From Chara braunii (taxonomy: Eukaryota > Streptophyta > Charophyceae > Charales > Characeae): a DNA stretch of 30,830 nt. Shown here piece after piece: positions 10,560-21,302 of the stretch (its first letter is position 1; each line of letters opens with the position of its first letter). Location: positions 1,210,631 through 1,241,460 of the forward strand of contig BFEA01000323.1 of assembly GCA_003427395.1 (NCBI GenBank), written 5' to 3'. A model generated the notes under the pieces. The model searched no databases and had not been told where the DNA came from. It was given only the letters and a program-made list of their open reading frames with translations. A program made the translations under genes and the position numbers.

Positions 10560-11304
10560 TGTGAGGGTTTATGCCTCGGCATAGGGCCCTGGAGCAGACA
10601 CGTGCCCGTCGTGGTTGAAGGCGGCCCCCCTGAATCTCAGTGCGCCCTGAACTCGTCAACTTTTGCAAATCTTGGTCAGCGTCAGACAATTGTCACGTGC
10701 CAGTTGGTTACATCCACCGTGCTTGTGAGAATCCCAAATATTTGTGAGCTTTCTAGGCTTTTCCAACAACGTGGTTGAAGCAGGGAGCATCATACGTTTG
10801 TGCTTGGGTGGTTGGGCATGCCTAACAAATTTGGTCGTAGGCCACTGTCTGAACGGGCCTGGGCCCAAAACTGTGTCTGAGACTGAAGCTACTGGAAACT
10901 CGGTCTCACGTGGGGAAGCAAAGGCAAGTGGCCACCTCTTTCCATAAAGGAAAGGGCAGGGCTCAGGGCGGGGGAGTCGGGCACTTGGAGGTACAAGCGG
11001 CAGCGCTGTTGGAGCAAGGGTTGTGACTGCAAGCTTACCACCAGCGAAGTGCAGAGCACGCATGGGCGTTCGGTTGCAGGGTGCGGCTGTGGGCAGCTCC
11101 ATAACCAGCCTTATAACGAGGATTTGCTTGGATATAGTCAGCGGGAGGTGGCAGTGGTCTTCGTGCATGAGGGAGAAGGCATGGGAGTAGAAGTTGAGGG
11201 TGAGAGAGAGAGAAATGAGGTTGATGATGTGAGGGCACGTACCTGGTCTTGGCGATGGTCTATAAGGTTGACATCTTTATGCACTTCGATTGTTGCTGCT
11301 AACA
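10560..11304 (+). mobile_element. Probable LTR of the plus-strand chromovirus
   Basis: Starts with TGTGAGGG right after the purine tract and may end at CTAACA (11304), about 745 bp. A TATA-like tataag lies at 11261-11266. The end is a guess because the 5' LTR is not in the window, so no pairwise comparison is possible. Confidence 0.4.
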
Positions 11305-12309
11305 TCAACGGGATGCACTGTCAATTTGTAGGTTGATAGTAGCTGTGTAGTAGTAGTCTGGGTGTTGAGTGCCAAGTAGGAGGAAGGACTCGGGATACAT
11401 ATGTTGATGGTGGCAAAAGTATGCTCTCATTGACATTCGGATTCGGTGCTTTGGTTCTCCGTGGGTGCAATATCAGTGCATTTCTGCTTTCTGGACAGCG
11501 TTGGACTTCCTGGCTTTCAATGTGATTTTGCATTATGGATTCCTGTCATTTTGCTATTGCTCATTTTCCTTGAAATCTTGTATCGGAGCTGGTTCAAGCC
11601 GCTCCGTTGGCAACCTAGAATGATCGACAGGCAAAAAAAAAAAAAAAAAAGATCAGCAGGTTACCAAGAAAGTATGATAGGTCGGTTACCAAGCCCAAGC
11701 AATCTCAGCCGTAGTGGGGTTTCGGATTTGAAACCCACTAACAAAAGGTCATAGAGTAAGCTGCTACAGTCAGCCGCTGTGATCCTCATGATGCTTATAA
11801 AGGGCACAATCCTCTATTTCAAGCTGAAATTATAGTATTATATAGTCGAGAAGCAAGGCAAGAACAAAAATAAGGTAACAAGTCAAATGGCTATTACAAA
11901 ACCAGATACAAAAACTAAAAGGAGTAAGAAATTTCGTTGTTTAAACATTTTTCTTTGAATTCCTCGAATCCTGGACAAGAAGACGAGAAGAAACGACTTA
12001 GGCTGACTTCCCTGTTGATTGCCCGAACCGATGCATTCATTATTCGGTACTCGAAAGTTTCAGCATATAGTCAGATTTCCCTTTAACATTACTGTGCAAG
12101 CAGTACTAAGCACCCATCCCTTACATTAAGAAACTTCTGTTTTTACTTCTTTAAAGTGAACAGACAACAGATATGGAGTTAGACGCATGAGGTGTTGCTT
12201 CCAAATTTAACAAACTAGAAAGAAAAGGGTTCAAAATTCAAATGCAAGGCAGCATACATGCCTGGTTTTCTACTTGCCGACGGTTTGGCTCTACTCTCAT
12301 AACACTCAC
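11305..12309. other. Non-coding DNA, probable intron of the ABCG gene or fragment
   Basis: Contains an A-run at 11634-11651 and AT-rich sequence with no supported open frame. It is downstream of the ABCG exon in that gene's direction, so it would be intron if the gene is intact. I searched it for the ABC signature (SGGxRKR) and did not see it. Confidence 0.4.
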
Positions 12310-12445
12310 ATAGTTCAGTGATGATATTGTCCACTAGTCTCAGTTTTCCACTCAATGGAATGAAACTTAGGAATTGGAGTTTGGCGGCAACGATGAGAAT
12401 TTCTCGAACGCTCAGTGTGTGATACAACACATCATCTTGCATTAC
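12310..12445 (-). CDS. Single exon of an ABCG-type half-transporter
   Basis: ABCG proteins are membrane half-transporters that export lipids, hormones or wax precursors. The exon encodes VMQDDVLYHTLSVREILIVA, then AKLQF, a short loop, and KLRLVDNIITEL. This matches the segment just after Walker A and around the Q-loop of the nucleotide-binding domain (V-x-QDD-x-L...LTVRE-x-L-x-x-A-A-x-L...VD-x-x-I-x-EL). On the minus strand it is preceded by ttttgttgcag (acceptor ends at 12446) and followed by gtgagtg (donor 12309-12303), giving a 136-bp exon with phase 0 entry and phase 1 exit. No other ABCG exon is recognisable nearby, so either introns are several kb long or this is a captured fragment. 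The LRLP-like stretch is unusual (LQFLSF). There is no stop or frameshift within it. Confidence 0.65.
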
Positions 12446-13342
12446 CTGCAACAAAAGCAGATGGTTGATGCCCGAGCAGAAGAGGCAAATTTGGCAAATA
12501 AAACAGTAGGAGCTGATACAAATGTAGCAACCAAAACCCTACACTCGGAGCATACTTGTTATGACAATCACATACATGCAGCGTGAGCGCCACGACAGTC
12601 TAGGTGTACATGCTTCACACTCCCCTCTTCCCCTTTCCCAATCCATACTGAGCCGCCCTCCTCTTCAACATGTGTGTAAAGCACCGTACAGGCCCATTAA
12701 TGCCCCCCATACCCCCCAATGTGCATGCAAAGCTTGTAAAGCATTTTGTGAATCCCATCAGTACTGCTCTTCCCCCCAAACATGTATGCGAAGCATTTTG
12801 TGATCCCCATCCACACTATTATCTCGTGGGAAGCATCTTGTTACTTGCATTGACATGTTGTCCTCAGCCCCCCCCACCCGCCACCCTGCCCCACCCACAA
12901 TTTTCATTGTAGTTCCAAATTGAATTTGTTTGAGGGATCATGCGCTCAACTACTTTTTCGTTCACGCTTCACATAGTTGTTTTTTGCGTTTGCGATTCAT
13001 TGCGATCTTGCGCGTACGCTATTTTTGCTTGCGGTTTTTGTACCTTCTCTTTTGACCGCTTTCCCCTTTACTCCCCGTGTTTCACTCCAACAATCGCAAT
13101 TTTTTCCTTTCTCTCGTGCACAACGTTTTCTCTCTTTATCTTGTTGATCCTGCTTTCTGTCTCGCCAACTTTCTTGACTACTTTTCATGTTTCTATATGT
13201 TTACTCTAAAGACCTTGGCGAGTCAGGATGACTGTAAAAATTGGATCATTGTATGGAAAATGATTGTGAGTCCCACACCATGGTTCGACCGTCCACGAAC
13301 CCTCTGGTCCCTCTCTCTGCGCCATCATTAACTCTTTATCCT
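12446..13342. other. Non-coding DNA, upstream intron if ABCG gene is intact
   Basis: C/T-rich sequence with imperfect repeats of a catgtg...aaagcattttgtga...cccatc motif (about 12668-12845) and a c-run (12869-12878). The T/C-rich 12940-13200 gives only low-complexity open frames. No gene is supported. Confidence 0.4.
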
Positions 13343-13499
13343 TCGTTCTCTATTCTCCCTTGCATGCACCAACGCTCCTCAACTGCACAACTACAAACCT
13401 AGCAGACACGATTATTTCTCTCTTACGTCGCAAGTCAGCTGTGGGGGCGAGGAATTTCAGGGTGATGATGGTGCTTGGCCCCTGCTAAGATGAAGTCCT

Positions 13500-13781
13500 C
13501 TAGAGTGCTCTACGAGTACGAAGTTTGGGAGGACGGATGAGATTTGGATGGAGGAAGTTGGTGATGGATGCAATTAGCGTCGAGCATCTCTTCGTGTACT
13601 GGCCACTGGCCACGAACTCCATCTGGATCAGCTTGAGGTTCTTCCTTTCGATGATGGAGGCAAGATTGTACTGCTTGTTTGTTTCAGGGGTTACATGTTC
13701 TTCTAAATTTGACCTATTTTGGTTAGCTCTGAGTGTGCATCTTCCAGAGACTGGAGCTATGTTGGTTGGGCGGGAACACAT
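13500..13781 (-). CDS. Possible unidentified exon
   Basis: The minus strand frame centred on 13680-13560 reads ASIIERKNLKLIQMEFVASG, then QYTKRCSTLIASITNFLHPN. It is well mixed and protein-like, unlike the low-complexity open frames around it. I do not recognise a family. An AG precedes the best part (aacaagcag at about 13670), but no convincing polypyrimidine tract or donor is visible, so exon limits are uncertain. It could be an exon of the same minus-strand gene as the 12310-12445 exon, or a chance open frame. Confidence 0.25.
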   Translation of the reverse strand: MCSRPTNIAPVSGRCTLRANQNRSNLEEHVTPETNKQYNLASIIERKNLKLIQMEFVASGQYTKRCSTLIASITNFLHPNLIRPPKLRTRRAL

Positions 13782-14185
13782 TCGGAGCCCAACTTACCTT
13801 GTCGTGTAGGGGTCGCACAAATGGTGGTGAGCGCCAAGTGGTTGAGAGGGATACGGAGATCGTGAGATATCACGCGTTCTGCTGATGAAGGGGCTAGTCG
13901 GTAGGATTGAGCTATGGCATAACCGTGGTAGATGGTGACTCTGTTGTAATAAGTTTTTTTGGAGTAAGGTAAGGGGGTTGAAGGGGGTTCGGGTGTGTTG
14001 AGTTAAGTTAGCATAGGTAAGTAGGCAGATTTGTTGATATATCATAATCCTTTTGATTTTCATTACCACCAAAGGACGTTCCCTGCTCAATTAATCCCAT
14101 GGATTCCAGGGTAGTCAATGCTGGCAGCATGAGGGGGCGGTCCTCTCAACTTTTTCTCAAAAAAAAACCTTGTTGAAGCTGTAAA

Positions 14186-14250
14186 TGTTTTTATGGCACG
14201 TCGGACCTGGTTTCCAGCACGTGCTGCTCCCCACGAATACATTGGAGCAT
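14186..14250 (+). repeat. Dispersed ~60-bp repeat, copy on plus strand
   Basis: tggtttccagcacgtgctgctccccac... is related to 6396-6463 (plus) and 17652-17712 (minus). The shared core is tttcca[g/a]ca and ctccccac[c/g]aa. Probably one end of a transposable element family; an A-run (14261-14273) follows this copy. Confidence 0.5.
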
Positions 14251-14828
14251 TTGTTAGGAAAAAAAAAAAAAAACCAGCTTGGATGGAGTGGTTAGCAGAC
14301 AGATGCCTCGTGAGGAAGAAAGTCGTCGGGTTGGTTGCAATCATGCGAGATGGGGAGATGCGATGGGACACAAGACGTGATCGGATCTGCACAGTGGTCA
14401 GATCGACGGGGTGACGATGACTAAGGTGATCACCGAGTACATGAGGATGGACTGTTGACGCTCATGCGTATGTGGGTTGATCAGTAGAGAAGTGTCATGT
14501 CTACAAGAGCAGGGTCACTATGAACCTCTCCACTTCCTTCTCTTTTCTCGCTTGCATGCATCAACGCTCCTCAACTGCTCAACTACAAATCTAGCAAGCA
14601 CGATTATCTCTCTGTTGGAGTGGGTAGCATACATATGCCTAGTGAGTGGGAAAGCCATCGGGTTGGTAGCGATCATGCAAGATCGATGCGAGATACGACG
14701 GAATGCAGGATGTGATCGGATCTGCGCACTGGCCAGATCGATGGGGTGACGATGGCTAAGGTGATGACCAAGTACACGGCGACGGATTGTTGACGATGCG
14801 GACCCTGTTTTTGCCGATGTGGTCTACG

Positions 14829-14913
14829 TGCATGTGGACGCTTTTGGGACCAGGTACATTCAAAATGTTGGAGTCATCGGAATGCACCTGGTCCCGAAAG
14901 CGTCCCAAATGCA
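14829..14913. repeat. Near-perfect inverted repeat (33/34-base arms, 18-base loop)
   Basis: Arm 14829-14861 (tgcatgtggacgctttt...) pairs with 14880-14913. The arms share gggaccaggt / acctggtccc and differ by one bulge and three or four mismatches, one of them a possible G-U pair. Weaker pairing extends outward (accctg at 14801 with cagggt at 14921). It could be a MITE core or a small-RNA precursor; nothing else marks it as expressed. Confidence 0.85.
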
Positions 14914-15430
14914 TGCAAGCAGGGTAATGTGTAGTGGAGCGAGGCCCAAAGTCCAAAAAACATCCTGAGGTTCTGAGGAGGTTGTAAGGACTCCCTTTTG
15001 AATTTGAGTATATTTTGTGTGGATGTAGATGGTGAGAGCGCCTTTACAATTTTTTTAGCCCCGATTTATACGGCCTGAATGGGTTTTCCTCTTCTCGATT
15101 GCATAATTAGTCGAACACAGGCTATAGTCCAATTTGCACAGTGGTTGGATCGACAGGGCTACATTCGCTAAGATGATCGTCGAGTGCGTGACAACGGACT
15201 GTTGACGGACTGTTGGTGCTCGTGGATATTTGGGTTAAGAAGTGGGTGTTGGCAAAAGTACCACGTGCATGAGAGAACATAGCAACTTATTTTTCTTTTT
15301 GAATGTAAGTGTATTTCACATAGATATGGATAGTGACGACGCCTTTACGAATTATCTAGCCTTGGTTTATCTGGTTCAAATAAGTTATCCTCCTCCTGAA
15401 TGCATTGTTAGTTGATGCGATGAATGGACT

Positions 15431-16263
15431 GATGTGAGTGTTATTTTCTATCTACTTCTCCTTCGTTTTCATCACGTGCAGTTGTGTCTGGCTGATATAT
15501 GTATGTAATGGATATTTATTTTTTTTCTTCTGATAAAAGGTCAAAATGTAGGAAAAATATATCCATTGTTGTGTATGATTTTTTTTTTTTTTTTTTTCCT
15601 CTCTCTCCTTCTCTCTCTTTTTCTCTTTGTGGAATGGTTACGGGAACATTGATGATTTCACTTTAAATTGCCTTATGGGTCTGAAAGATGGTAACGTTTT
15701 TTTCTAATAAAAAATTAAAAAATATGAAAACGATTTGATTGTCGTTGTTAATACTTTCTCCCTATAATGTAATCTTTGTGATTGATCGAGCTAAGATGGA
15801 AGTTATGTTTGAAAACTGTATGTATTTTTAAAGGTTTATCTTTGGAGTTATAGACGTAAATGCTGTATTCTTATTTTTGAAAAGTTTATACAGATAGGGT
15901 GGTCCGATATTTTCATATCCATACTCAGTCAATAAGTACACGACGACCTTCTCATATAATGAAGAAAGAGCACATGTCCGCAATTGGGATATGCGTAAGG
16001 CTATGGGTCGGATTCGTGACTCTTACCTTTCCCGACATCTCGTATTGTTTGACTTTTGAAAATTTCAATTTTTGTATTATAGCTATCGTTTTTGCCCAAA
16101 ATTAAATCATATTACCATACTATAACGATCCCACAATCATCCCTTGGTACGTTGTAACCCTTCTTTGGCGTGGCGTATTGTGTTCTGATTTTAAGCATAG
16201 TGAATATCTGCGAGAAAGAAGGTTCGAAACCGACCTTACCTTGTGACCGGAGGTCAAAAAAAT
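15431..16263. other. AT-rich non-coding DNA
   Basis: AT-rich with a T-run and CT-run at 15580-15630. No gene or repeat recognised. Confidence 0.5.
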
Positions 16264-16299
16264 TACCTAAATAGATAAATTAAATAGATAGATGGATAG

Positions 16300-16360
<61 letters not shown>

Positions 16361-17160
16361 CAAATAGATAAATAGATAGATAAATATATAGATAGACAGA
16401 TAAATAGATCGACAGAGAAACAAATAGATAGATAAAGACATTAAAAAACATATAGATAGACAAATAGATAGATAGATTAATAGGTCAATAGATGGATCGA
16501 TCAATGGACCAATGAATGAAGATAAATTGATAGATTGATAGATTGATGGATTGATTGATAGTTGGATGAACAAATAAATAGATAAATCGATAAATGGATC
16601 AATTAATCGATGAATGAATATATGGATGGATGAATGGATAAATCGATTGAATGGATGAATCTATCGATGCAATGAAAAAATAAATTTATTCAATGGATAG
16701 AAGAATTAACCAATGGATGGATGAATCGATGGACAAATGAATCGATGGATGGATAAATCGATCGATGGATCGATGGATTGATCGATAGGTCGATCTATAA
16801 ACATATTATATAGAGAGAGTGAGAGATCGATATATCAATAGAGGGACAGTGAGGGGTAGAGATAAAAAAAAATTGAGAGAGACAAAGAGAAATACAAACA
16901 GAGAGACAAACAAAGGAACAGATAGGCAAACAAGTACACAGACATGCAGAAAGGCAGACATACAGATAGGTAGCCAGCCAGCCAACCAGATAATCAAACA
17001 AGCAGTAAAACAGATAGACGAACAGACAAGCAAAGCAACCAACAAACAAACAAACAAACAGACATATTAGATAGATACGTATAGAGATAAATAAATAAAC
17101 AAATAAAAAAATAGATAAATAAAATTATATTAGATAGATAAGTAAATCAATTGATAGATC
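16264..17160. repeat. Long GATA/GATAAATA-type simple repeat array
   Basis: Begins as almost pure (TAGA)n at 16284-16460. It then degenerates to TAGATGGATCGA/AATGGATGAAT-type units (16460-16800), to gagaCAAACAGA-type units (16800-17060), and back to TAGATAAATA (17060-17160). Open frames across it are repeat artefacts (for example SIYLSIYLSIYL). Confidence 0.95.
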
Positions 17161-18176
17161 CATAGTTCGCAGCCCGTCAGAGTTGCGTTCCCGCCCCCTT
17201 CCCCCCCGATATATTTCAACATCATTGAAATTTCAATATCGGTGGTCGTTCGGGAGGGTGGGCATTTTGAGGTTTCGAGGCTTAGCAAGGGCGGGCATGC
17301 GAAGGACCAGTAGCTGCTTGTAAGAGGTCGGTCCTTGAGTTTTGAACATTCCGAAATCGAAACAGTATGGGTCCACATCGAAACGTGGTGAGTCCACTTG
17401 TCTTAAGTGCAAGAGCAGTTCGGATAAGACACATGCGTTGTGCTCGAATACAACATGTACCCTTTCTACTTTAATTTAAAAAAAGAAAAACTATTGTGTT
17501 CCAATCGCATATTAGATTCTTTTTTTTTTTTTAGGTCAGTGTCTGCCCTTGTGCTCCCCGCCACTAACACGGTGCATGTTGTAGGGCTCGCTCTCTCTCT
17601 CTCCCACTCTCTTACACACACACACACACAGACACACACATTATGTTGTCTATTGGTGGGGAGAGACAACTGTTGGAAACTGGGTCCAGCGTCCCATAAA
17701 CATTGTTAATAGAACACCAGTTGGACCCCCCCCGACACTCTTCGAGTTGTGTAAAACGAATATAAGAAAACATACGCATACCATAATCATTATCTCACCC
17801 TTCTCCAACCACAACAATAAACGAACTATGGGCTGCACACCCATGCCCTCATCGTAAATCAATTAAAAATATCAGACTAGATCGATAAGATAAATCATAT
17901 TAGATAAGATCGATTAGCTAGATAAATTATATTAAATATAGAATCAATTCTCATGGTCGTCTGCGGTACCCTTGGTACCAACCAATTGAGAGAGTTAGCT
18001 GAATCCTCGCGGTCGGTATTAGTAGGGTCTTTAGCCAACACAAGTGTGAGTGCGAGTGTGAATTGGTTGTGTGTGGTGTGTGAGAGAATGTTCACCTTAT
18101 ACATTGTTGTACTCGATGGGGGGGGGGGGAAGATGAAAAGGGAGGCACACCAACTACTAGCAAATGCTTAGTCCTT
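17161..18176. other. Non-coding DNA with a CT/CA microsatellite
   Basis: Contains (CT)n(CA)n at about 17588-17640, a minus-strand copy of the dispersed ~60-bp repeat at 17652-17712, AT-rich gata/ttag words at 17875-17945, and a g-run at 18117-18129. No supported gene. Confidence 0.5.
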
Positions 18177-18274
18177 ATGTTAACCGGGCCCCCACTGGCG
18201 GTCCCAACCGTGCACCCTAAACCACTAGGGCAGGAGTCAAACATGCAATTACCTCTCTCCACTGAGAGAGGTAA
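18177..18274 (-). repeat. tRNA-like or SINE-like segment with perfect hairpin
   Basis: The minus strand contains tgccctagtggttt (about 18233-18220), which resembles a Pol III A box. It is followed by a tight cggt-tggg-accg hairpin, but no B box is visible. Next to it, 18249-18274 is a perfect 11-bp stem with 4-base loop (ttacctctctc-cact-gagagaggtaa). I regard a tRNA-derived origin as possible only. Confidence 0.3.
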
Positions 18275-18396
18275 CCTTCCTTCACCAAGCGAGGCTGATA
18301 GCTATGCTCAATGGTCCCATGTATAGTCTTAGGAGTAGTGGTAGGTACGTAGTGAAGGATTAAAAAAATATGAGAGATGGGGTTTGCTAAACGACA

Positions 18397-18700
18397 AGTA
18401 CATGGCCCCAGCCTTGCAGTCCGAAACTTGCTTCCACAAGACGTCAAACTTTGGGCCAGCCGTTGATAAGTTAGATCTGCGGTCGTGGTTTCGTTTTGTG
18501 CCTCCATAATTTGAAGTGTCAGGCCCGCAGCCCAGGTGCCCAGTACATGGCCCCAGCCAAATCGAGAGTCTGATTGAGCCTCTTCCCACTATCCCTAGCT
18601 ACCATCCTACAAAACCTTAGTCTCTTCCCACAACACTTGGGTTCGGGCCGTCGTTGACAAATTTCATTAGTGGCTGTTGTCATGTTTCGGTGTGACGCCC
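18397..18700. repeat. Two diverged direct copies next to the left LTR
   Basis: 18397-18520 and 18539-18700 both open with agtacatggccccagcc and later share a cccacaa...gggcc[agc]cgttga[ta/c]aa...ttagt/tagat...ggt-gt-gtttcg pattern. Origin is unknown; they may be part of an older LTR into whose neighbourhood the Ty3 element inserted. Confidence 0.45.
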
Positions 18701-19781
18701 AAACCTCACGCCCAGCGCGACTTCCTGATCGGAGTGGGATGTGGCCCTGGAAGTGCGAAAAGGGGGTGTGCCAAGGATTTTTGGGGAAAGTGGAGTCCCA
18801 GGTCAGAACTGGGATCTCCTGTGACAGGGTCTTTCTTGGGAACGAGTGCAATTCGGCGAAGAGGGCGTTTTTGGGTTACCAGCGCGGTTCGCTCAGGACC
18901 AAGCGAGCCATTGGTTTCGGGGACGGCGGGTCGGGGGTTGGTCTCTTCGGGGTAGGTGGGGTTCCGATGAGTTCGTCTGTCGGGAGTTTCCACGTGGCGC
19001 TGGTTGTCGCACGTGGGGGCTAGGCCTTCAAAATTCCGAGGTTCTTTGATCGCTGTGCCGTTGGCAGTTCCCGCAGGGTGTGCTGGGCTAATAGGGGGCT
19101 ATGGCTGGCCACGGAACGACACTGAGCTGATGGTACGGAAGAAAAAGGCGGGAGGGAGGAAAGCTGGTGGTGATGACGACAAATCCCAGGTGGATGAAGT
19201 AGTAGGTATGGTCAGGAGAAGGGAAATAAAAGCACCGGGGTTCGCTAGAGGTGGCGCAGTGAAACTCCAGAGGACATAGTCGATTCTCAGTGTGGCAGGG
19301 GTATCGCTGTCTCAGGATTTCGTTTATCCAACGGGTGAAGTAGTTTGGGTCGTATGATGAGTCGGAATTCCAGGATCGCGTCATTGTGTCATTGCGGTAT
19401 TATGAGTTGCCTAAGGGCGGGTCCGCGGCGATTGCGATTGCCCCATGCGAGCACGATTGCGATCGCAAAATGCGAGCATGTGTAGGCCACGCAAATGGCG
19501 TCGAACTTACGCCTGCTCGTGCGGGGCGACTGCGCCGTTGCGGATTTCGGGATTGGGTACCTGCGATCGATGGTCCTGATGAGTCACGCCCGGGGATACG
19601 TGTAAGTGCGCAACTCCGATCGCGTTTTACACGTGTCCTCGCACGACGTCCGCCAAGCCCGACGTCCGATCGTCTAATCACTCCGTGCTATTCTGAGCAT
19701 GCAAGATGCAACGATCACAACCAGCTTGACCAAAAGGCAAGCAGAGACAAAGATAGGATTATCGATTGCGCAAAATCCCTG

Positions 19782-19894
19782 TTCTACACACGAGTGCGTC
19801 GAATGCGACCAACAAAAGCAAAGACAAGGGTTCCTCANTTCTACACACGAGTGCGTCGAATGCGACCAACAAAAGCAAAGACAAGGGTTCCTCA
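19782..19894. repeat. Exact 56-bp duplication around an N (assembly artefact)
   Basis: 19782-19837 is repeated exactly at 19839-19894 with one N between. The right LTR has this sequence once, which shows the doubling is an unmerged contig overlap. Confidence 0.9.
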
Positions 19895-20883
19895 ACAAAA
19901 AGATAGGCAATCAAACATGACATCCATACATCCATCCATTCCGTAATCATACACATAGCACATCAGAGATGGGAAAGTCGCGAGGGCAAATGTGAGCAGA
20001 AACCCCAAATCCAAATTATGAGAAATTGAAAAGAATGGGCAAACTGTCCGAAGTCGAAATCAAAATTTATGTACACAAGTCAGGAGGGAGAAAAGATAAG
20101 GAAACAACAAAACCGCGTCCATCAACCTCAACTCTCTCTCTCTCTCTCTCGCTCTTCTTCTCCGATGCGGACAGTCCATCATCGCGCACCAACCCACGAA
20201 GCCGTCACCCCACTTAGTCCTCCCGCACCCGTCAGGTTCGCCCGCGCCCACAGTCCGTCGTGGCCCGCGTCAACCCCGTGCGTTTGGCACCAGCTCGTCG
20301 GGTCGCCCGACTCCTGCTCTACTCACCTCTTACTTCGCTTGTGTGCCGACCCTTCCTGATCGCGCAACCCCGAGCTTCCAACCGCTGGTTAAGAGAGCTA
20401 ACTAATGCGCANCCGNAATTTATAGCGTGCATGCATGNGCGAAGAACACGNAATTACAAGGACTTAGAAGAAGGGAAGGGGGAGGGATTTGCCTACGTCT
20501 GCATGGTNTGATCGTGGCGTGNGGGACGTAGCNGCTCTCCANGCACCGATCCGATCATGCAGACCGCGGCTACCAAAAGCGCAGCAAAAGAANGAGAAGA
20601 AGGGNGGGAAAGACGAAGTGCAAGAAGGAAGATACAGTTACAATGGCGCNCGCCCAAAATTACAGTTACGCGCACNATTAAAGGCGCCTACTAATCAGAG
20701 TACCGTTGCAACCGCATGAAGAAGCGCGTAGACAAAAGGCGCCGCGCNTTAAGAAAAATCCTAATTCCTAAATTCCTAAATTCCTATCTAGTGCGAAGAG
20801 GCAAAAAGCACAAATTCCAGAAGGAAAGTCCGAAATTCCGAGAGCCATCGGGGCTCGACAAAATTCGAAAAAGATTCAAAAGA

Positions 20884-21074
20884 AAATCCAAAAAGAACGA
20901 AGCAAATTCCCGCGCGATGTCCACGCCCAAAAGTTTGGAACCGAAACAAAAGAATCGACGTCAACATTTATTAATCGCNAAATCCAAAAAGAACGAAGCA
21001 AATTCCCGCGCGATGTCCACGCCCAAAAGTTTGGAACCGAAACAAAAGAATCGACGTCAACATTTATTAATCGC
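20884..21074. repeat. Exact 95-bp duplication around an N (assembly artefact)
   Basis: 20884-20978 is repeated exactly at 20980-21074 around the single N at 20979. It is best read as an unmerged overlap of contig ends. Confidence 0.85.
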
Positions 21075-21302
21075 ACGCGAGGTGGCGCGCCAGCCATTTA
21101 GCCGACCAATCAATCAACCGGCCATCCCAGGACACACCCAGCTCCGAATCCAGCCATCCGAAAAGAAGCGACGAAAAAGCAAGGACACTGATGCAATTTC
21201 CCACCGATCCCGGCCTTCCGTAATTGGCCCAGCCTTCCCAACTTAGGACCCCTCATTGCAACCGCGCAGAAAGTTGCGTGTTGCAAAAAGTGGTTCGTCA
21301 CA

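Larger units (their letters stand above)
13343..15430. repeat. Mosaic of diverged direct repeats
   Basis: Related blocks in the same orientation: 13343-13430 with 14528-14615 (ctcaactgc[a/t]caactacaaa); 14281-14440 with 14615-14790 and, weaker, 15121-15215 (gtgatcggatctgc...gatcga[c/t]ggggtgacgatg); and 14998-15115 with 15297-15425 (gcctttac...gattgcat/gaatgcat). The pattern suggests repeated segmental duplication, not one simple tandem array. Confidence 0.7.
18703..21302 (-). mobile_element. Left (3') LTR of the Ty3 element, with assembly gaps
   Basis: Bases 18703-19937 match 29678-30830 nearly end to end, apart from a gap-duplication and a ~25 bp insertion at about 19456. The right part (19938-21302) cannot be compared because the window ends. 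I set the inner end at CGTCACA (21302) because it mirrors TGTGACG at 18691, but this is tentative and no clear polypurine tract is seen inward of it. It contains single N bases at 19838, 20412-20748 (twelve) and 20979. Confidence 0.7.

Noticed and set aside
10656-11168. 170-codon minus-strand open frame
   Set aside because: Lies within the probable chromovirus LTR and shows no recognisable motif.
16263-16573. Long minus-strand open frames rich in SIYLSIYL
   Set aside because: They are translations of the GATA simple repeat.
16264-17160. CRISPR-like array
   Set aside because: Short degenerate tetranucleotide repeats without unique spacers, in a eukaryotic context.
19386-19946. 186-codon plus-strand open frame in the left LTR
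   Set aside because: It crosses an N gap with a duplicated contig end and is broken in the right LTR copy.
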